In this document: piece by piece, positions 52,052 through 60,251 of the stretch
How the letters are laid out: each line of letters opens with the position of its first letter
Position numbering within the stretch: position 1 is the stretch's first letter
Assembly (NCBI GenBank): GCA_934394545.1
Contig: CAKRRG010000005.1
Coordinates: forward strand, 1 to 64,000
Origin: an uncultured Blautia sp.
Lineage (GTDB): Bacteria; Bacillota; Clostridia; Lachnospirales; Lachnospiraceae
DNA: 64,000 nt
Reading direction: 5' to 3'
The notes under the pieces: model-generated
What the model saw: only the letters and a program-made list of their open reading frames with translations
Told to the model about the DNA's origin: nothing
Database searches by the model: none
Translations under genes and position numbers: made by a program

Positions 52052-52432
52052 ATGACAGCACCAAAGAAACCGCCAATTACGAAGAGCTTCGGTTATGCAT
52101 TCGAGGGAATCTTTACCTGTATCCGTAAGGAGCGGAATATGAAGATTCATTGTGTAGTGGCAGTCCTGGTAGTGATAGCAGGATTTCTTCTGAAGCTTTC
52201 CCCTGTGGAATGGTGCATCTGCCTGGGGCTGTTCGGACTGGTAATGGCACTGGAGCTGGTGAATACCGCAGTAGAAGCAGTGGTAGATCTTGTTACACAG
52301 GAGTATAAGCCACTAGCGAAGATCGCCAAGGACACCGCGGCGGGCGCCGTTCTGATCGCAGCGATCATGGCAGCACTGGCAGGACTTATCATTTTCGTAC
52401 CCAAGGGACTTGCATTTCTGGGAGTCCTATGA
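52052..52432 (+). CDS. dgkA: diacylglycerol kinase family protein (undecaprenol kinase type)
   Basis: 126 residues; a small three-span membrane kinase. KSFGYAFEGIFTCIRKERNMKIH in part, ALELVNTAVEAVVDL (catalytic Glu and metal-binding region) and IAKDTAAGAVLI are the DgkA signatures. In Gram-positives the substrate is undecaprenol, recycling the carrier used for cell-wall synthesis. The next gene starts 18 bases after its stop. Confidence 0.93.
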   Translation: MTAPKKPPITKSFGYAFEGIFTCIRKERNMKIHCVVAVLVVIAGFLLKLSPVEWCICLGLFGLVMALELVNTAVEAVVDLVTQEYKPLAKIAKDTAAGAVLIAAIMAALAGLIIFVPKGLAFLGVL

Positions 52433-52449
52433 AGAAAGGAGCACACACT

Positions 52450-52878
52450 ATGGAGATTGGAGAAGGCATTAAGAAATTATTACTTGCAGGAATCGGTACT
52501 GCAGCAGTGACCGCAGAGAAATCCAAAGAAGTTCTGGATGAACTGGTAAAGAAGGGTGAGCTCACGGTAGAGCAGGGGAAGGTTCTGAATCAGGAACTGA
52601 AGCACAATATTAAAGAGAGCGTGAAGAAGAATGTAAATGTAACGCTGAAGCCCTCTAATCCTGACGAGCTGAAGGATGTTCTTGGTAAAATGACACCGGA
52701 TCAGCTTGCCGCATTGAAGGAACAGATCACGAAAATGCAGGCGAAGGATGTGGACGCAGAGGTAGAAGAAGCTGCGAAAGAAGAGAAAGCAGAAGAAACT
52801 GCAGAAGCAGAAGAAGCTGCAGAAGCAGAGGAAGCACAGGAAGCCAAGGAAGAATACGAGGACGATCCTGAGGAGTAA
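52450..52878 (+). CDS. phasin-like coiled-coil protein
   Basis: 142 residues from ATG 52450 (AAAGGAG nine bases before; an ATG at 52429 overlaps dgkA and has no site). Residues 1-65 (EIGEGIKKLLLAGIGTAAVTAEKSKEVLDELVK in pieces, GELTVEQGKVLNQELK) match proteins called phasin or PHA-granule regulators in Clostridia. The last 40 residues are an E/A-rich low-complexity tail. No PHA synthase is present, so a storage-granule role is doubtful. It directly precedes an AarF/UbiB kinase. Confidence 0.75.
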   Translation: MEIGEGIKKLLLAGIGTAAVTAEKSKEVLDELVKKGELTVEQGKVLNQELKHNIKESVKKNVNVTLKPSNPDELKDVLGKMTPDQLAALKEQITKMQAKDVDAEVEEAAKEEKAEETAEAEEAAEAEEAQEAKEEYEDDPEE

Positions 52879-52882
52879 ATGA

Positions 52883-52922
52883 GGGGGCAAAAGACTTTTT
52901 GACCTTTTGACCCTGGTATCAT
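52883..52922. repeat. copy of the GGTATCA/TTTTGACCC palindromic repeat (copy 4)
   Basis: GGGGGCAAAA-GACTTTTTGACC-TTTTGACCC-TGGTATCAT. Bases 52896-52922 are identical over 27 positions to 50062-50088. It carries the -35 box of the following promoter. Confidence 0.75.
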
Positions 52923-52928
52923 TATAAT
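52899..52928 (+). promoter_or_regulatory. promoter formed partly by repeat copy 4
   Basis: TTGACC (52899-52904), 18-base spacer, TATAAT (52923-52928). The -35 is repeat sequence, the -10 the first unique sequence after it. It would drive the AarF-family gene. Confidence 0.55.
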
Positions 52929-52945
52929 ATGTAAAGGAATCATAG

Positions 52946-52984
52946 AAGGCAGGACGAGGGGAAGCAGGAACCGACTCCTGCCTT
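52946..52984 (+). terminator. hairpin before the AarF-family gene
   Basis: AAGGCAGGA (52946-52954) pairs with TCCTGCCTT (52976-52984), followed by TGTGG, not a T-run. It lies in the leader of the next gene, so it may be a weak terminator or a regulatory hairpin. Confidence 0.5.
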
Positions 52985-53003
52985 TGTGGTAAGGTGAACA
53001 GAC

Positions 53004-54605
53004 ATGGGCGAGACAGATGGAAAAGAGAGAGCAGAGAGAGCGGGCAGCTATAAGGAACGGTTGAAGGAGATTACGGCAGTCCTTCATAAGCATGCCATAA
53101 CCAGAGGCGTATCTCCGGAAAAATTACGGCTGATCCTTACGGATCTTGGTCCGACCTTTATTAAGCTGGGGCAGATCATGTCCATGCGTTCAGACATTTT
53201 GCCCAAACGCTATTGCGACGAGCTGATGAAGCTTTGTTCCGATGTGGAGCCTATGCCCTTTGAAGAAGTGGAGGAGGTTCTTAAGGATGCCTTCGGCTGT
53301 CCCTGGCAGGAGGAATTTCAGCTTATCCAGAAGAAGCCTCTTGGCTCTGCCTCCATCGCACAGGTACATCGCGCCATTCTGAAAACCGGCGAAGAAGTAG
53401 TGGTGAAGGTCCAGCGAAAGGGAATTTATGAAATCATGGCCCGTGACATCGGCCTTATGAAAAAGGCAGTCAAGCTTCTCCCGCCGGTAAGCATTAAGGA
53501 AGCAGTGGATCTGAACCTTGTATTGGAAGAGCTGTGGCGTGTTACCCAGGAGGAGATGAATTTCCTTACGGAAGCCGCCAATATGGAAGAATTTTCCCGC
53601 AAAAATAAAAACGTTGCATTTGTAAAAACCCCGATCCTATATCGTGAATACACCACAGCCAATGTACTGACTATGGAATACATTGACGGCATCCCTATTG
53701 ATGAGAAAGAAACCTTGCTTGCAGGTGGATACGATTTAAATGAAATAGGGAGCAAATTCGTAGACAACTTTATAAAACAGGTGATGGATGACGGCTTTTT
53801 CCACGCAGACCCTCATCCGGGAAATGTACTGATCCAGGGCGGAAAGATCGTGTGGATCGATATGGGAATGATGGGGCGTCTTAATGACCGGGACCGGGAA
53901 CTGATCGGACAGGCAATTGAAGGTGTGGCGTTAAATGACATTGGCAAAATCCAGGATGCGGTTCTGGCACTGGGAGAATTTAAGGGCAAACCGGACATGA
54001 GCCGGCTTTACACAGATATCCGGGATCTTATGGCGAAATACGGGACAACGGATTTCGGGGAAATCGACATTGTGGAAATCCTGACAGATCTGATGGATGT
54101 TATGAAAGAGAACAAGATTGTCATGCCTCATGGCCTTACCATGCTCGCCAGGGGACTGACGCATATGGAGGGAGTCCTGGCAAAAATCAGCCCGGAAATC
54201 AACATGGTACAGATCGCTGCAGCCCGTCTGAAAAGCAATCTTCTGGAGGATGGAAACTGGAAAAAACAGATGAAGGGAACGGGGAAAAAGCTATACCGTT
54301 CCATGCTTCGTGCGGTAGATATCCCTTCTCTGGCAGCAGACTTTCTCCAGGGCTGTATGAAGGGACAGACAAAAATCAATCTGGATCTTCACGCCTCAGA
54401 TGATCTGGCCTGGCTGATGCGAAGGCTGATCCGGAATATTGTACTGGGCCTCTGGGTCATGGCACTGCTGATCAGCTCCAGTATTATCTGTACCACAGAT
54501 ATGCGTCCGAAGATGTATGGAATCCCTGTGCTTGGCGTGATCGGTTATCTGGGTGCCGTGGTGATCCTTATGTATTTATTCCTAAAACACTATATGAAAA
54601 AGTAG
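53004..54605 (+). CDS. AarF/UbiB (ABC1) family atypical kinase
   Basis: 533 residues. The KxGQ motif (FIKLGQIMSMRSDILP), the alanine-rich nucleotide loop (PLGSASIAQVHRA), VVVKVQRKGI, the FFHADPHPGN catalytic loop and VWIDMGMMGRL identify the UbiB/ABC1 family. Two C-terminal spans (about 470-490, 505-527) anchor it in the membrane. The family supports isoprenoid lipid or quinone biology in other organisms. The preceding phasin-like gene is a plausible functional partner. Confidence 0.92.
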   Translation: MGETDGKERAERAGSYKERLKEITAVLHKHAITRGVSPEKLRLILTDLGPTFIKLGQIMSMRSDILPKRYCDELMKLCSDVEPMPFEEVEEVLKDAFGCPWQEEFQLIQKKPLGSASIAQVHRAILKTGEEVVVKVQRKGIYEIMARDIGLMKKAVKLLPPVSIKEAVDLNLVLEELWRVTQEEMNFLTEAANMEEFSRKNKNVAFVKTPILYREYTTANVLTMEYIDGIPIDEKETLLAGGYDLNEIGSKFVDNFIKQVMDDGFFHADPHPGNVLIQGGKIVWIDMGMMGRLNDRDRELIGQAIEGVALNDIGKIQDAVLALGEFKGKPDMSRLYTDIRDLMAKYGTTDFGEIDIVEILTDLMDVMKENKIVMPHGLTMLARGLTHMEGVLAKISPEINMVQIAAARLKSNLLEDGNWKKQMKGTGKKLYRSMLRAVDIPSLAADFLQGCMKGQTKINLDLHASDDLAWLMRRLIRNIVLGLWVMALLISSSIICTTDMRPKMYGIPVLGVIGYLGAVVILMYLFLKHYMKK

Positions 54606-54928
54606 TATAAAATGCGAAAGAAAAAGAAAAGAAAGTGGGTAAAGTAACCAAATTTGTCTGAAAAGCCCAGAAAGAAGGGGCACAGGGCTTGACACTAACA
54701 AAACTGGGTGGTATTTTTATAAGAAGATTGGAATGGAGAATTCTGTCGAAAAATGAAATTTATGGAACCGCTGACGCTGGATGGCGTTGGCGGGAATAGA
54801 TAAATTTAGATAAGTTATAAATATAAACAAAAGAAAACCTTAGACACAATGAGAGGACGGATCAGAGAAGGTTGGTATTACTTGGGAGGGGAAAATGTAC
54901 AGATTAAGAATATGTATTTGGATTTAGC
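54606..54928 (+). promoter_or_regulatory. promoter and long leader of the polysaccharide locus
   Basis: TTGACA (54689-54694), 17-base spacer, TATTTT (54712-54717). The transcript begins near 54725 and runs about 360 bases before the first gene. The leader has GCTGACGCTGGATGGCGTTGGCGG near 54772-54795 in repeated GC-rich form and then the terminator at 54929. No gene is seen in it. Before the promoter (54606-54688) nothing recognisable is present. Confidence 0.65.
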
Positions 54929-54968
54929 AGCCTGCAGTACGTCATAAAAACGTGCACGGGCTTTTTTT
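54929..54968 (+). terminator. intrinsic terminator inside the polysaccharide leader
   Basis: AGCCTG (54929-54934) pairs with CGGGCT (54957-54962), ACGT with ACGT inside, then seven T. It lies after the promoter and 118 bases before the first gene, the layout of a leader attenuator or a target for processive antitermination. Confidence 0.7.
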
Positions 54969-55086
54969 GCGATATTGGGGATGAATTGTACAAAAATGAG
55001 AAAACAAAAAGGACATTATCTTACAATTCAGAAATGACTTTTTTACGATAAATAACAAAACATACCGAGATGGTAAAGGGGAGAAT

Positions 55087-57042
55087 ATGAGTAGTAATTT
55101 TAACAAGATGAAAAAAATGGAGCACTGGAAGGTAGTTACTTTGTTACTGATGATTTATGACTTCGTGGCTGTGGTACTGTCATACTTTGCTGCCTTACTG
55201 ATCCGATTCGATTTCCGGTTCAGTATGATAGACCGCAATTACCTTCAGGCATACTGCAAGAGCATCTGGATCTATGCGGCATTCTGTGTGGTGCTGTTCT
55301 GGTTCATGCGCCTGTACAAAAGTATCTGGAGATTCGCAAGCTATGCAGAGCTTCTTCGTGTGCTCCTGTCAACAGTTATCAGCAGTGTTGTGTATATCGT
55401 GGTGATGTCAGGATTCGTCCAGAGAATGCCGGTTTCCTATTATGTATGCGGCATTGCCTGTCAGTTCCTTCTGACCCTGGGGATTCGCTTCTCTTATCGC
55501 TTCGTCCTCCTTCTGAGAACCCGTGCAGACAGAAACCAGAAGGAGAAGAACGTAATGCTCATTGGAGCAGGTGCAGCCGGTCAGATGATCTTCCGGGATA
55601 TTAAGCATGCCAAAGAGACCAATGAGAAGGTGGCCTGCTTTATCGATGATAATCCGAACAAATGGGGAAGATATATTGATGATGTGCCGGTGTTCGGCGG
55701 CAGGGACAGCATTATGGAGGCAGTTGATAAATTTGAGATCGAGAAGATCTACGTTGCCCTTCCAAGTGCCAAGCCGGAGGACAAAAGAGACATTATCCAG
55801 GTATGCAGTGAAACCCACTGTGAGCTTATGAACCTGCCTGGAATGTATCAGTTATATACAGGAGAAGTGGCAGTCAGCAAGATGAAGACGGTGCAGATCG
55901 AGGATCTGCTCGGCAGGGACCCTATCAAGCCGGATATGACCGAGGTGTTCCAGTACATCAAGGGCAAGGTAGTCCTGATCACAGGTGTGGGATCCATTGG
56001 CTCTGAGCTGGCCAGACAGATCGCATCCCACCAGCCGAAACACCTTATCCTTTTTGATGTTTATGAAAACAATGCTTATGACATCCAGTTAGAGCTGAAG
56101 AAGAAATATCCGGAAATGAAGCTAGACACTATTATCGGTTCTGTACGTGACAGCCGGAAAATCTTCCAGGTATTTGAAAAATACAGACCGGAGATCGTAT
56201 ACCATGCGGCAGCGCACAAGCATGTGCCGCTGATGGAGGACAGCCCTTGTGAAGCAATCAAAAATAATGCAATGGGAACCTATAAGACTGCTTATGCCGC
56301 TATGTCTCATGGCTGTAAGAAATTTGTCCTGATCAGTACAGATAAGGCAGTTAACCCAACTAACATTATGGGAGCTTCCAAACGTCTTTGCGAAATGATC
56401 ATCCAGGCCTTTGATGCAAAGATCAAAGAAGGAAAAGCATACGAGATCCCGCAGCTGTTTACCCACGGAATGAAAGAGGTCATTACGGCACCGGAAATCA
56501 TCGACGCCCTGAAACATACACAGACGGAATTCGTTGCAGTCCGTTTCGGAAACGTACTTGGAAGTAATGGCTCCGTTATCCCACTGTTCAAGAAACAGAT
56601 TGAAGCAGGCGGTCCGGTAACGGTCACCCATCCGGATATCATCCGCTATTTTATGACCATTCCGGAGGCAGTGAGCCTGGTACTTCTGGCAGGAACCTAT
56701 GCAAAGGGTGGAGAGATCTTCGTCCTTGATATGGGCGAGCCGGTGAAGATTGTAACATTGGCACGAAACCTGATCCGCTTATCCGGATACACACCGGATG
56801 TGGATATGAAGATAGAGTTTACAGGCCTCAGACCAGGAGAAAAGTTATACGAAGAGAAGCTGATGGCTGAGGAAGGCTTAAAGAAAACGAAAAACGATCT
56901 GATCCATATCGGCTGCCCGATCCCATTCGATATTGAAGAATTCCTGAAAGAACTGGATGGACTTCTGGAAGCAGCCTATAAGAACAAAGATGATATCAAA
57001 GACAGAGTGGCGGAAGTAGTAACTACATATCATCAGGTGTAA
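55087..57042 (+). CDS. membrane NDP-sugar 4,6-dehydratase/epimerase (PglF/CapD type)
   Basis: 651 residues. Four N-terminal spans (about 14-135), a CoA-binding-like Rossmann region (about 150-280: NVMLIGAGAAGQMIFRDI) and an SDR domain from about 295. This is the long CapD/PglF/WbpM form, which makes UDP-4-keto-6-deoxy-GlcNAc-type sugars. The glycine loop reads TGVGSIG at 299-305, one residue shorter than the usual TGxxGSIG; STDKAVNPTNIMGASKR and RFGNVLGSNGSVIP are normal. Composition is like the chromosome backbone. Ribosome site AAAGGGGAG. Confidence 0.9.
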   Translation: MSSNFNKMKKMEHWKVVTLLLMIYDFVAVVLSYFAALLIRFDFRFSMIDRNYLQAYCKSIWIYAAFCVVLFWFMRLYKSIWRFASYAELLRVLLSTVISSVVYIVVMSGFVQRMPVSYYVCGIACQFLLTLGIRFSYRFVLLLRTRADRNQKEKNVMLIGAGAAGQMIFRDIKHAKETNEKVACFIDDNPNKWGRYIDDVPVFGGRDSIMEAVDKFEIEKIYVALPSAKPEDKRDIIQVCSETHCELMNLPGMYQLYTGEVAVSKMKTVQIEDLLGRDPIKPDMTEVFQYIKGKVVLITGVGSIGSELARQIASHQPKHLILFDVYENNAYDIQLELKKKYPEMKLDTIIGSVRDSRKIFQVFEKYRPEIVYHAAAHKHVPLMEDSPCEAIKNNAMGTYKTAYAAMSHGCKKFVLISTDKAVNPTNIMGASKRLCEMIIQAFDAKIKEGKAYEIPQLFTHGMKEVITAPEIIDALKHTQTEFVAVRFGNVLGSNGSVIPLFKKQIEAGGPVTVTHPDIIRYFMTIPEAVSLVLLAGTYAKGGEIFVLDMGEPVKIVTLARNLIRLSGYTPDVDMKIEFTGLRPGEKLYEEKLMAEEGLKKTKNDLIHIGCPIPFDIEEFLKELDGLLEAAYKNKDDIKDRVAEVVTTYHQV

Positions 57043-57094
57043 AAGGTAAAAAACATATAAAACGATTTTATTTTTCATATAAGGGAGTAAGAAA

Positions 57095-58366
57095 ATGGCT
57101 AGTGAAGAAATGAAAACAGAAATAATAGCAAGGAAAATACCGTTTAGTCCACCTGATATTTCCGAATTAGAAATAAAGGAAGTTGCAGAAGCTCTTCGCT
57201 CTGGATGGATCACCACCGGACCAAGAACAAAAGAGCTGGAACGCAGACTGGCCGAGTATTGTCATACATCTAAGGTGGTTTGCCTGAATTCCGCCACTGC
57301 CGCAGAAGAGTTGAACTTCAGGATTTGTGGTATTGGAGAGGGAGACGAAGTAATTGTCCCTGCTTATACATACACAGCTACAGCATCAGCTGCGATTCAT
57401 TGCGGAGCGAAAGTGATCTTCGTAGATAGCCAGAAGGATAACTGCGAAATGGATTATGAAAAGGTTGCAGAGGCAATTACCGAAAAAACCAAAGCGGTTG
57501 TGGCAGTTGACCTTGGCGGTATTATTTGCGATTACGATAAATTGTATGCAGCAGTAGAAAGCAGAAAAGAACTGTTTAAAGCCAAAGAAGGCAACAGCCT
57601 TGGCGCAAGAATCCAGCAGGCAAAAGGCAGAGTACTTGTTTTCGCTGACTGTGCACATGCATTAGGAGCAAGCAGAAATGGAAAGATGGCAGGCGAGTGG
57701 GCTGACTTCACAGATTTCTCATTCCATGCTGTAAAAAACTTCACTACTGCAGAAGGTGGCGCCGCTACCTGGCGTGATATTCCAGGCATTGATAATGAAG
57801 AAATCTACAAACAGTATCAGTTATATAGTCTTCACGGCCAGAGCAAGGATGCCCTTGCGAAAACACAGCTTGGAGCATGGGAGTATGACATTGTTGGTCC
57901 ATGGTACAAATGTAATATGACGGATATCATGGCTGCCATTGGGCTTCGACAGCTTGACCGTTATCCGGGAATGCTGGAAAGAAGAAAAGAAATCATTGGA
58001 AAATATGATGCTATGTGTGACGAGCTTGGTGTGAAACATTTAATTCATAGCGGAGAAAATTTCCAGAGCTCTAACCATCTGTATCTTACAAGAATCTTTA
58101 AGAAAGACGGCACTCCAATTTCAGATGCGGAAAGAAGAGAGATCATTATCAAGCTTGCGGAACGTGGAGTAAATACAAACGTTCATTATAAACCACTTCC
58201 TATGATGACTGCATATAAAGCAATGGGATGGGATATCAAAGACTTCCCGAATGCATATGCATATTATGAGAATTTGATCACATTGCCACTTCATACAATG
58301 CTGAGTGATGAAGATGTAGAGTATGTGATTGAGAACTTTAGGGATGTGGTAAAAAAATACATATGA
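57095..58366 (+). CDS. DegT/DnrJ/EryC1-family sugar aminotransferase
   Basis: 423 residues. PLP-dependent; the Schiff-base Lys is Lys214 in FHAVKNFTTAEGG. RSGWITTGPRTKELERRL, NSATAAEEL, VPAYTYTATASAAIHCGA and DCAHALGA are family motifs. With the preceding dehydratase it would give a 4-amino-4,6-dideoxy sugar nucleotide, the PglF-PglE step pair. Ribosome site AAGGGAG. Composition is still host-like; the AT-rich part starts right after it. Confidence 0.93.
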   Translation: MASEEMKTEIIARKIPFSPPDISELEIKEVAEALRSGWITTGPRTKELERRLAEYCHTSKVVCLNSATAAEELNFRICGIGEGDEVIVPAYTYTATASAAIHCGAKVIFVDSQKDNCEMDYEKVAEAITEKTKAVVAVDLGGIICDYDKLYAAVESRKELFKAKEGNSLGARIQQAKGRVLVFADCAHALGASRNGKMAGEWADFTDFSFHAVKNFTTAEGGAATWRDIPGIDNEEIYKQYQLYSLHGQSKDALAKTQLGAWEYDIVGPWYKCNMTDIMAAIGLRQLDRYPGMLERRKEIIGKYDAMCDELGVKHLIHSGENFQSSNHLYLTRIFKKDGTPISDAERREIIIKLAERGVNTNVHYKPLPMMTAYKAMGWDIKDFPNAYAYYENLITLPLHTMLSDEDVEYVIENFRDVVKKYI

Positions 58367-58415
58367 GATAATTGTTTCAGCACTAGCGAAGGAATTTAAA
58401 GGAAGTATAGAATTG

Positions 58416-59597
58416 ATGAAAAAGATTTTAATTATAGGTGCATCTAGTTTACAGGTACCAGGAATTTTAAAAGCTAAAGAAATGGGATTTGAAACTGCCG
58501 TAGTAGACTTTGATCCCAAAGCAATAGGAATCAAATATGCAGATAAATATTACAATGTAAGCACGATTGACAAAGAGGGAGTTTATAAAGCTGCGAAAGA
58601 CTTTGGAGCAGATGGTATTGTTACACTAGCAACTGATATGCCAATGCGCTCTTTAGCATATGCATGTGAAAAGTTGAATTTAGTAGGAATAGATTATGAT
58701 ACTGCGGTAAGAGCAACAGATAAAGGTGAAATGATCGAAGCCTTTGAAAAATACGAAGTTGCACATCCTTGGTATTATATTCTTAAGGCGGGAGAGAATA
58801 TAGATAGTGTTGTAGATGAAATAAACTACCCATTGATTGTAAAGCCAACGGATAATTCAGGAAGTCGTGGAGTTGTTTTAGTACATAATAAAGAAGAATT
58901 GTATGATGCTATTTCGTATAGTACTAAAGAAAGTCGTGAAGGAAATATTATTCTTGAGGAATATATGGTAGGACCAGAGGTAAGTGTTGAAGTTATTGCA
59001 CTTGATGGAGAACCATATGTACTTCAGATTACGGACAAATTAACAACAGGGGCACCGCATTTTGTTGAGATGGGGCATTCGCAGCCAAGTAAGCTTTCAA
59101 GAAAAATTCAAGAAGAAATAAGAACTCTTGCAGCAAAAGCATGTAAGGCTGTAGGACTTGTGAACGGTCCTGCACATGCGGAAATTATCATAACAGATGT
59201 TGGACCTAAAATGGTTGAAATTGGAGTCAGAATGGGAGGAGATAATATTACTACCCATTTAGTGCCTTTATCAACTGGAATTGACATGACTAAAGCTATG
59301 ATTCAAATAGCTTGTGGAGAAAAACCAGACATACAAAAGAAAATTGACAAGGCAAGTGCTATTCGATTTCTTAAAGTTCCAGAGGGAAGAATAGTTAATA
59401 TCACAGGTGTTAATGATGCAAAGAAGGTTTCTGGGGTCAAAGAAATTATATTTACAAAGGAAATTGGAGATTTTGTGGAAGATATAACTAGCAGTAGTGA
59501 TCGAGTTGCATGTGTAATTGCACAAGCAGATACACCAGAGGAGGCAGTTTCAATATGCGAAAAAGCTATAGAAAAAGTGCATGTTGAAATTGAATAG
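58416..59597 (+). CDS. ATP-grasp ligase 1 of the polysaccharide locus
   Basis: 393 residues from ATG 58416 (AAAGGAAG ten bases before). A PreATP-grasp Rossmann region (MKKILIIGASSLQVPGI, VVDFDPKAIGIKYAD), then ATP-grasp: YPLIVKPTDNSGSRGVVLV, ILEEYMVGPEVSVEVIAL, VEIGVRMGGD with the metal-binding end. Like carbamoyl-phosphate-synthase-type amide ligases. In the locus it takes the position of the acetyltransferase of bacillosamine pathways; it may join a carboxylic acid or amino acid to the 4-amino sugar. Substrate unknown. Confidence 0.82.
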   Translation: MKKILIIGASSLQVPGILKAKEMGFETAVVDFDPKAIGIKYADKYYNVSTIDKEGVYKAAKDFGADGIVTLATDMPMRSLAYACEKLNLVGIDYDTAVRATDKGEMIEAFEKYEVAHPWYYILKAGENIDSVVDEINYPLIVKPTDNSGSRGVVLVHNKEELYDAISYSTKESREGNIILEEYMVGPEVSVEVIALDGEPYVLQITDKLTTGAPHFVEMGHSQPSKLSRKIQEEIRTLAAKACKAVGLVNGPAHAEIIITDVGPKMVEIGVRMGGDNITTHLVPLSTGIDMTKAMIQIACGEKPDIQKKIDKASAIRFLKVPEGRIVNITGVNDAKKVSGVKEIIFTKEIGDFVEDITSSSDRVACVIAQADTPEEAVSICEKAIEKVHVEIE

Positions 59598-59632
59598 TAT
59601 AAATAGTATATAGGCGATGAGGATGAATTTAG

Positions 59633-60247
59633 ATGTATAAAAAGTATTTTAAAAGAATCATTGATTTGTGTATAGCTTTAGTTGCAAGTCCGTTTGTTTG
59701 TATAGTGATTATAATTATGGCACCAATTATTTATATTAATGATCCAGGTCCAATATTTTATAATGCAAAACGTCGAGGTAAAGATGGAAAAGTATTTAAA
59801 ATGTATAAACTTAGATCTATGTATGTCAATGCACCAGATGTAAGAAATGAAGATGGATCTACATTTAATAGCTCAGAAGATAATAGAGTAACCAAGGTAG
59901 GAAGATTCATGCGAAAAACAAGTATTGATGAGTTACCACAAATGTTTAATGTGCTATTAGGAGACATGAGTTTAATAGGACCAAGACCAATTTTAGCAAC
60001 GGAATCATATGAGACGTTAAGTGACTTAGCAAAAAAAAGATTGAAAATTCGTCCGGGAATAACAGGATATGCTCAGGCTTATTATAGAAATGCAATTGGT
60101 GAAGAAGAGAAATTTAATATTGACTGTTATTATGGAGAACATATTTCTTTTGGGTTAGATGTCAAAATTTTGATTAAAACGATTATTACAGTGATAAAAA
60201 AAGATAATATTTATGTTAATGTTCAAGAGCAGCAGAAGAGGAAATAA
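59633..60247 (+). CDS. initiating sugar-phosphate transferase (PglC-like)
   Basis: 204 residues: the small monotopic phosphoglycosyltransferase size of PglC. A membrane-embedded helix at about 8-32 (RIIDLCIALVASPFVCIVI), then KRRGKDGKVFKMYKLRSM, the TSIDELPQMFNVLLGDMSLIGPRP signature with the catalytic Asp-Glu, and RPGITGYAQ. It puts a phospho-sugar on undecaprenyl phosphate, the first membrane step of glycan assembly. Flanked by the two ATP-grasp genes. AT-rich. Confidence 0.93.
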   Translation: MYKKYFKRIIDLCIALVASPFVCIVIIIMAPIIYINDPGPIFYNAKRRGKDGKVFKMYKLRSMYVNAPDVRNEDGSTFNSSEDNRVTKVGRFMRKTSIDELPQMFNVLLGDMSLIGPRPILATESYETLSDLAKKRLKIRPGITGYAQAYYRNAIGEEEKFNIDCYYGEHISFGLDVKILIKTIITVIKKDNIYVNVQEQQKRK

Positions 60248-60251
60248 TGTG

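Noticed and set aside
52429..52449. Earlier ATG for the phasin-like gene
   Set aside because: It overlaps the dgkA stop and lacks a ribosome site, while AAAGGAG precedes ATG 52450.
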